Below are positions 5,788 through 8,672 of a DNA stretch of 8,672 bases, one piece after another. The stretch's first letter is position 1, and each line of letters begins with the position of its first letter. Location of the stretch: the NCBI GenBank assembly GCA_025455795.1, contig JALOLW010000151.1, positions 1-8,672 of the forward strand, in the 5' to 3' direction. Both the position numbers and the translations under genes were made by a program. The notes under the pieces were generated by a model. It was not told where the DNA came from. It ran no database searches and was given only the letters and a program-made list of their open reading frames with translations. Source of the stretch: Spirosomataceae bacterium (lineage in GTDB: Bacteria; Bacteroidota; Bacteroidia; Cytophagales; Spirosomataceae).

Positions 5788-6800
5788 TACTTTTTGATGC
5801 GATTCAACTCTTCCTGCATTTGAGTCACCAAATGCCGCAGGTGGTCGAGTGAGACGGTAGGTTCGGGGAGAGTGGTACTAAAAAATGCTTTGATTTCCCA
5901 GGCTTCCAACACGTCTTTGAGCGGCACTTCAAAGGTTGGAATCGTGGTTTTGTCGGAGCTCAGGAGCAGCGTGCCTTTGATTTTGACTTGGTTGAACACC
6001 CGTCTGCACACTACGCCCAAATTTCGTGCGACCAAAATGTAGGTTTTGCCATCGGCGATGTCGTACCAATTGGCCACAAACTGCCCCACCAACAACGCGC
6101 CGGGGTACTGAAAATCTTCTCCTGCCTCAAAAGCGCGGTAGTGGCCGTCGCCGAGCATCGGAAACGCGAGCGTGGGCAGCCGCTTGGTAAATTCTGGGTT
6201 TTGAAATTTCTCTATGTATTCCTGCAACTGCCCCTTGCGCACGTAAGCAACTGTTTTGAGCGTGTTTTTCTCGCTCTCGGGCAGGGGTGCTTGGACGATA
6301 TTGGCACTGCTGCTGTTTTCAAAGGCATTGTTGAAAGTCGGTGGCGTGGGAAATCCCCCCGCTTGGTAACTTACCACGGGTGGTTTGGGCGGCTCTACGG
6401 CAGGAATCGCCACGGGTTGAGGCGGTTTGGGGGCCAAATCAGCCATAGACGACTGACGGCTTGGCGCAGTCGGAGGTGTGTAAAATTGGTCAAAAATCGT
6501 GGCCAACGATGGCACATCGGTCACGGCAGGCTCACTGACAAGCGGGGCGGTTTTGGGCTTGTCTATCGGTATCAAACTTGGCGTTTCGCGGATTTTGCAC
6601 AGGTCTTTTTTGAGCAAATCATCTACCGACACCGAAAACAGCCGCGACATCGTTTTGAGTACGTCTATGGGCGGATTGGCACGCCCTTCCTCATATGCCC
6701 CGATAGAAGGGCGTTTGATACCCAGCTTCCGAGAAAGCTGATCTTGCGTCAGGCCGTGCAACCGACGCAAATACTTCATGTTTTGAGGAACCATGCTCAT
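5787..6800 (-). CDS. XRE-family regulator with S24/LexA-like C-terminal domain lacking catalytic residues
   Basis: A 337-residue DNA-binding protein. Residues 4-65 are an XRE/Cro helix-turn-helix: MKYLRRLHGLTQDQLSRKLG, then IKRPSIGAYEEGRANPP and a closing helix ending DLLKKDL. Residues 76-178 are a long Pro/Ala/Ser-rich low-complexity linker. Residues 183-310 resemble the S24 (LexA/phage repressor C-terminal) fold: LPTLAFPMLGDGHYRAF, GALLVGQFVANWYDIADGKT, YILVARNLGVVCRRVFN and LLLSSDKTTIPTFEVP. Where S24 peptidases have GDSM, this protein has GDGH (217-220), and the catalytic Lys position falls at CRR (265-267). Self-cleavage therefore seems lost, though the dimerisation fold may remain. The tail (317-337) is a predicted helix, possibly a coiled coil. 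I kept the ATG at 6800; Met3 and Met8 are alternatives that leave the HTH intact. Paired palindromes just upstream suggest autoregulation. It is coupled to the SDR gene. Confidence 0.85.
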   Translation of the reverse strand: MSMVPQNMKYLRRLHGLTQDQLSRKLGIKRPSIGAYEEGRANPPIDVLKTMSRLFSVSVDDLLKKDLCKIRETPSLIPIDKPKTAPLVSEPAVTDVPSLATIFDQFYTPPTAPSRQSSMADLAPKPPQPVAIPAVEPPKPPVVSYQAGGFPTPPTFNNAFENSSSANIVQAPLPESEKNTLKTVAYVRKGQLQEYIEKFQNPEFTKRLPTLAFPMLGDGHYRAFEAGEDFQYPGALLVGQFVANWYDIADGKTYILVARNLGVVCRRVFNQVKIKGTLLLSSDKTTIPTFEVPLKDVLEAWEIKAFFSTTLPEPTVSLDHLRHLVTQMQEELNRIKK

Positions 6801-6818
6801 GGCAGTACTTTGATAATA

Positions 6819-6857
6819 TTTTTAGTAAAAGTACAAAAAATATCGTTTTACTAAAAA
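6819..6857. promoter_or_regulatory. Paired palindromic operator candidate (two TTTTA-N-TAAAA sites)
   Basis: TTTTAGTAAAA at 6820-6830 and TTTTACTAAAA at 6846-6856 are each palindromes around a central base and are exact reverse complements of each other, making a 12-bp-arm inverted repeat (6819-6830 and 6846-6857) with 15 bases between. Their centres are 26 bp apart, about two and a half helical turns. The left site overlaps TACTTTTA on the minus strand (6826-6833), a near match to a TAnnTTTG -7 box, placed about 25 bp before the XRE start. This geometry fits a repressor binding as paired dimers to control its own promoter. A 7-bp inverted repeat, GTACTTT (6805-6811)/AAAGTAC (6828-6834), also overlaps. 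The binding protein is inferred from position only, and the region is AT-rich, so some symmetry could arise by chance. Confidence 0.6.
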
Positions 6858-6925
6858 AAACCCTCAAAAATCCCCGTCGCTTTACGTTTTACCCTTCCAA
6901 CTTCGTTCAATATCAATCTTTTTTC

Positions 6926-6933
6926 TAACTTTA
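6926..6933 (+). promoter_or_regulatory. Candidate -7 box for the CotH-kinase gene
   Basis: TAACTTTA differs from TAnnTTTG only at the last base and lies 22 bp before the ATG, giving a very short leader. No clear -33 element is seen upstream. Confidence 0.35.
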
Positions 6934-6955
6934 CGCACCGCAAAATCGTACAGCC

Positions 6956-8320
6956 ATGACATTCAGAAACTCCTTTTTATTGCTGCCGTTGTGTATTTTG
7001 GCCATGGCCACCTGCAACAATCAACGCGACCAAAACAATCAGCACGAGCAGAACAATCGTCCCCCTACCCAACGCGACAAATCCGTGCCTTACGTCACGG
7101 TGAAGTCGGAAGATGCTATCCAAGACGAACCCAAAGTGAAGGCCACGCTCAAAATCATCCGCAACGACAGCGTGTTGGTTTCATCGTCCGTTGGCATCGA
7201 ATACCGAGGGGCGTTGTCGCAGTCTTTTGACAAAAAATCGTACGGGTTTGAACTGAGAGATGCCCAAGACAACGCCCAAGAAATGAGCCTGTTGGGAATG
7301 CCCGCCGACGAAGATTGGATACTGCACGGGCCTATGTCAGACCGCTCGCTTCTCCGCAACGCCTTGGCGTACAGCATCGCTCGCCAAATAGGCCGCTACG
7401 CCGCCCGTTGGGAGTTTGTCGAACTCGAAGTCAATGGTGACTACAAAGGGCTGTACCTGCTCATGGAAAAACTCAAACGAAGCCCCGACCGCATCAACAT
7501 CGCCAAACTGAGCAAACACACCACCCACCCCGACTCAATTACGGGCGGCTATGTTCTCAAAATTGACAAAACCGCTGGTACACAGGGAAATTGGTCTGAC
7601 TATACCAACGCCAACTCGTTTCACTCGCGCTACGACGCCCGCGGACGCGCCTCCCTCGCCTCCAAGATTCATTACCTCTACGAATACCCCAAAGCGACCC
7701 ACATCAACCCCGCCCAAAAAGCCTACATCCAAGGCTATTTGGCGCGTTTCGAGCAAGCGATGACTGCCCCTGATTTTGCCGAACGCTACCCCCAACTCAT
7801 TGATACCGACAGCTTTGTGGATTATTTCATTTTGGCCGAGTGGATGCAAAACAACGACGCCTACCGCATCAGTACATTTCTCCAAAAAGACCGCAACCGC
7901 CCCCTTGCTATGGGACCTATTTGGGACTGCGACATCGCCTTTGGACCCGATATGGTTTTTTGCGGGGGTATGCGCCGCGATGCGTGGGTGTTTCGCTACA
8001 ACCAATACTGCGGCGGCGACGAGTGGCTCGTGCCGTTTTGGTGGGAACGCCTCCTCCAAGACCCTGCTTTCAAAGCGAAAGTAGCCCAACGTTGGCAAGC
8101 CCTCCGCCAAACTACCCTCTCCGACGCCAACGTAGCCCAAACCCTCCAAAGCATGGCCCAATACCTTCAACAGCACCGACTCGTAGATGCCAATTATGAG
8201 CGATGGTCAGAAAAAAAACGTGAAAGCTACCAACAACGCCACCAAAAACACGTAGAACACCTCAAAACGTGGCTCCAAAACCACTCCCAATGGATAGATC
8301 GAGAGGTAGGGAAGCTTTGA
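6956..8320 (+). CDS. CotH-type protein kinase, exported, possible lipoprotein
   Basis: CotH proteins are atypical secreted kinases; the Bacillus spore-coat member phosphorylates coat proteins. This 454-residue protein starts with a signal peptide (charged MTFRN, then hydrophobic FLLLPLCILAMA) ending at Cys20. The sequence before Cys20 is MAT, an imperfect lipobox because Thr replaces the usual small Gly/Ala/Ser, so lipid attachment is likely but not certain. An Asn/Gln-rich spacer (21-40) follows. The kinase region has IEYRGALSQSFDKKSYGFEL (81-100), the LLGMPADEDWILHGPMSDRS segment (112-131), RNALAYSIARQIG (134-146), VNGDYKGLYLLMEKLKR (159-175), TGGYVLKIDK (196-205), the metal-binding/catalytic motif WDCDIAFG (323-330), and a preceding WMQNNDAYRISTFLQKD (296-312). 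The C-terminal part (365-445) is helical. Family members are common in environmental Bacteroidota; the substrate here is unknown. It is divergent from the XRE regulator and could be under its control through the shared gap. Confidence 0.88.
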   Translation: MTFRNSFLLLPLCILAMATCNNQRDQNNQHEQNNRPPTQRDKSVPYVTVKSEDAIQDEPKVKATLKIIRNDSVLVSSSVGIEYRGALSQSFDKKSYGFELRDAQDNAQEMSLLGMPADEDWILHGPMSDRSLLRNALAYSIARQIGRYAARWEFVELEVNGDYKGLYLLMEKLKRSPDRINIAKLSKHTTHPDSITGGYVLKIDKTAGTQGNWSDYTNANSFHSRYDARGRASLASKIHYLYEYPKATHINPAQKAYIQGYLARFEQAMTAPDFAERYPQLIDTDSFVDYFILAEWMQNNDAYRISTFLQKDRNRPLAMGPIWDCDIAFGPDMVFCGGMRRDAWVFRYNQYCGGDEWLVPFWWERLLQDPAFKAKVAQRWQALRQTTLSDANVAQTLQSMAQYLQQHRLVDANYERWSEKKRESYQQRHQKHVEHLKTWLQNHSQWIDREVGKL

Positions 8321-8363
8321 TGTTTGCCCCTGAATTTTGGCAGTAAATACGTCCAAAAAATCG

Positions 8364-8371
8364 TATCTTTG
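8364..8371 (+). promoter_or_regulatory. Candidate -7 box for the right-edge gene
   Basis: TATCTTTG is an exact match to TAnnTTTG. A TTTG at 8336-8339 could act as the -33 element, though the 24-base gap is slightly long. The box lies 65 bp before the ATG at 8436. Its presence in the short gap after the kinase gene supports separate transcription of the downstream gene. No hairpin terminator is visible between 8321 and 8360. Confidence 0.5.
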
Positions 8372-8435
8372 GCCGAAAGCAAGAGGTTGAAAGCTCTCAT
8401 TTTCAGATTGTTTATTTTGGTAAAAGATAGAACTA

Positions 8436-8672
8436 ATGACTCTACCACACTCTGGCGAATTAGACATTCCCAAGCTGTCGTCAGTCTTTCGAGATACGAC
8501 CAATTCCTATAAATATTACTGGTTTTTGTCCATCTTAGACTGCTTACAAGACAACAACAGTCCTGTCATTGCTCAACAAGAAATTGCGTTGAGAATGTTG
8601 TCAAATGTTTGGTATCCACTTGATTATTTCAAACTTTCGTTTGGTACACAAGATGGTTTCAAAAAAGTAGCG
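8436..8672 (+). CDS. N-terminal part of a probable HNH-endonuclease-domain protein, cut by the window end
   Basis: The frame opened by the ATG at 8436 is free of stops to the last base (79 codons). The N-terminus combines LDIPKLSSVFRDTTNSYKYY, WFLSILDCL and SNVWYPLDYFKLSFGTQD. This strongly recalls the N-terminal region of a family of about 300-residue bacterial proteins annotated as HNH-endonuclease-domain proteins, in which the 'L-x-x-x-F-x-x-T-x-x-(T/S)YK-(F/Y)-x-WF-L-x-(I/L)' and 'WYP-x-x-YF-x-LSFG' signatures precede a C-terminal HNH motif. The HNH motif itself would lie outside the window, so nuclease function is inferred from memory of the family and not seen. Base composition is AT-richer than in the genes to its left, which may mark the border of an accessory region. 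A plus-strand promoter box lies upstream. Confidence 0.6.
   Translation, partial: MTLPHSGELDIPKLSSVFRDTTNSYKYYWFLSILDCLQDNNSPVIAQQEIALRMLSNVWYPLDYFKLSFGTQDGFKKVA

Noticed and set aside
5988..6854. A 288-codon open frame on the plus strand
   Set aside because: Antisense to the XRE gene and running into its promoter region. The translation is rich in Arg, His and Cys, as expected of a shadow frame, and has no known motif.
6832..6860. A/T runs near 6835-6860 as an intrinsic terminator
   Set aside because: The stem would be made only of A-T pairs and lies in a divergent promoter gap, where no transcript should end. An operator is a better explanation.
7535..8176. A 213-codon minus-strand open frame within the CotH-kinase gene
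   Set aside because: Antisense to conserved kinase motifs, low-complexity Gly/Val-rich translation, no promoter on that strand.
8324..8512. A 62-codon plus-strand ORF between the kinase and the right-edge gene
   Set aside because: It covers a good promoter box and overlaps, in another frame, the start of the nuclease-like gene, whose frame has family resemblance. The translation has none.
1..8672. tRNA, rRNA, CRISPR array, insertion-sequence ends or transposase
   Set aside because: No cloverleaf, conserved rRNA segment, regularly spaced repeat series or transposase motif was noticed on either strand. A covariance-model scan was not possible here.

Overview
The window looks like a chromosomal segment of a Bacteroidota bacterium, most likely Cytophagales. 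The grounds are protein resemblance (a Bacteroidota-type GntR regulator with a sugar-binding-like domain, and an XRE regulator with an S24-like C-terminal domain), TAnnTTTG-type -7 promoter boxes in most gaps between divergent genes, and the near absence of Shine-Dalgarno sequences before start codons. No rRNA, tRNA, CRISPR array, insertion sequence or replication origin was seen. Genus is not resolvable by eye.

Layout, left to right. Positions 1-332 are AT-richer and hold no intact gene. On the minus strand there is a remnant resembling the C-terminal end of a UPF0175-type antitoxin, fused in frame behind the stop of the next gene, followed 4 bases later by a 36-codon ORF of unknown type and a further open stretch in another frame. 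Positions 333-2054 (minus) hold prmA (ribosomal protein L11 methyltransferase) followed by a YeeZ-like NAD(P)-binding SDR/epimerase. Positions 2055-2257 are a divergent control region with candidate promoters in both directions and a purine-rich 16-bp tandem repeat. Positions 2258-4999 (plus) form a tight run: tcdA (cyclisation of t6A to ct6A in tRNA), a GntR-type repressor, and a trypsin-like serine protease with no signal peptide and therefore probably cytoplasmic. The last codons of the protease overlap the convergent SDR gene by 16 bp, with a hairpin at the junction.

Positions 4984-6800 (minus) hold a translationally coupled pair (TAATG overlap): an XRE-type DNA-binding protein whose S24/LexA-like C-terminal domain appears to lack the catalytic Ser and Lys, then a classical short-chain dehydrogenase. 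Positions 6801-6955 are a divergent AT-rich control region carrying two copies of an 11-bp palindrome, TTTTA(G/C)TAAAA, centred 26 bp apart; these are good candidates for the XRE operator. Positions 6956-8320 (plus) encode an exported CotH-type protein kinase, possibly a lipoprotein. After a 115-bp gap with a good TAnnTTTG box, positions 8436-8672 (plus) carry the first 79 codons of a gene whose N-terminus resembles a family of HNH-endonuclease-domain proteins; it runs off the window and is AT-richer than the middle.

Most of the window is ordinary core and housekeeping content. The parts most worth a second look are the paired palindromes beside the apparently peptidase-dead XRE regulator, the tcdA/GntR/cytoplasmic-protease run, the antitoxin remnant fused behind the epimerase gene, and the cut-off nuclease-like gene at the right edge. 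I do not see convincing evidence for a complete new defence or mobile system inside these 8.7 kb.
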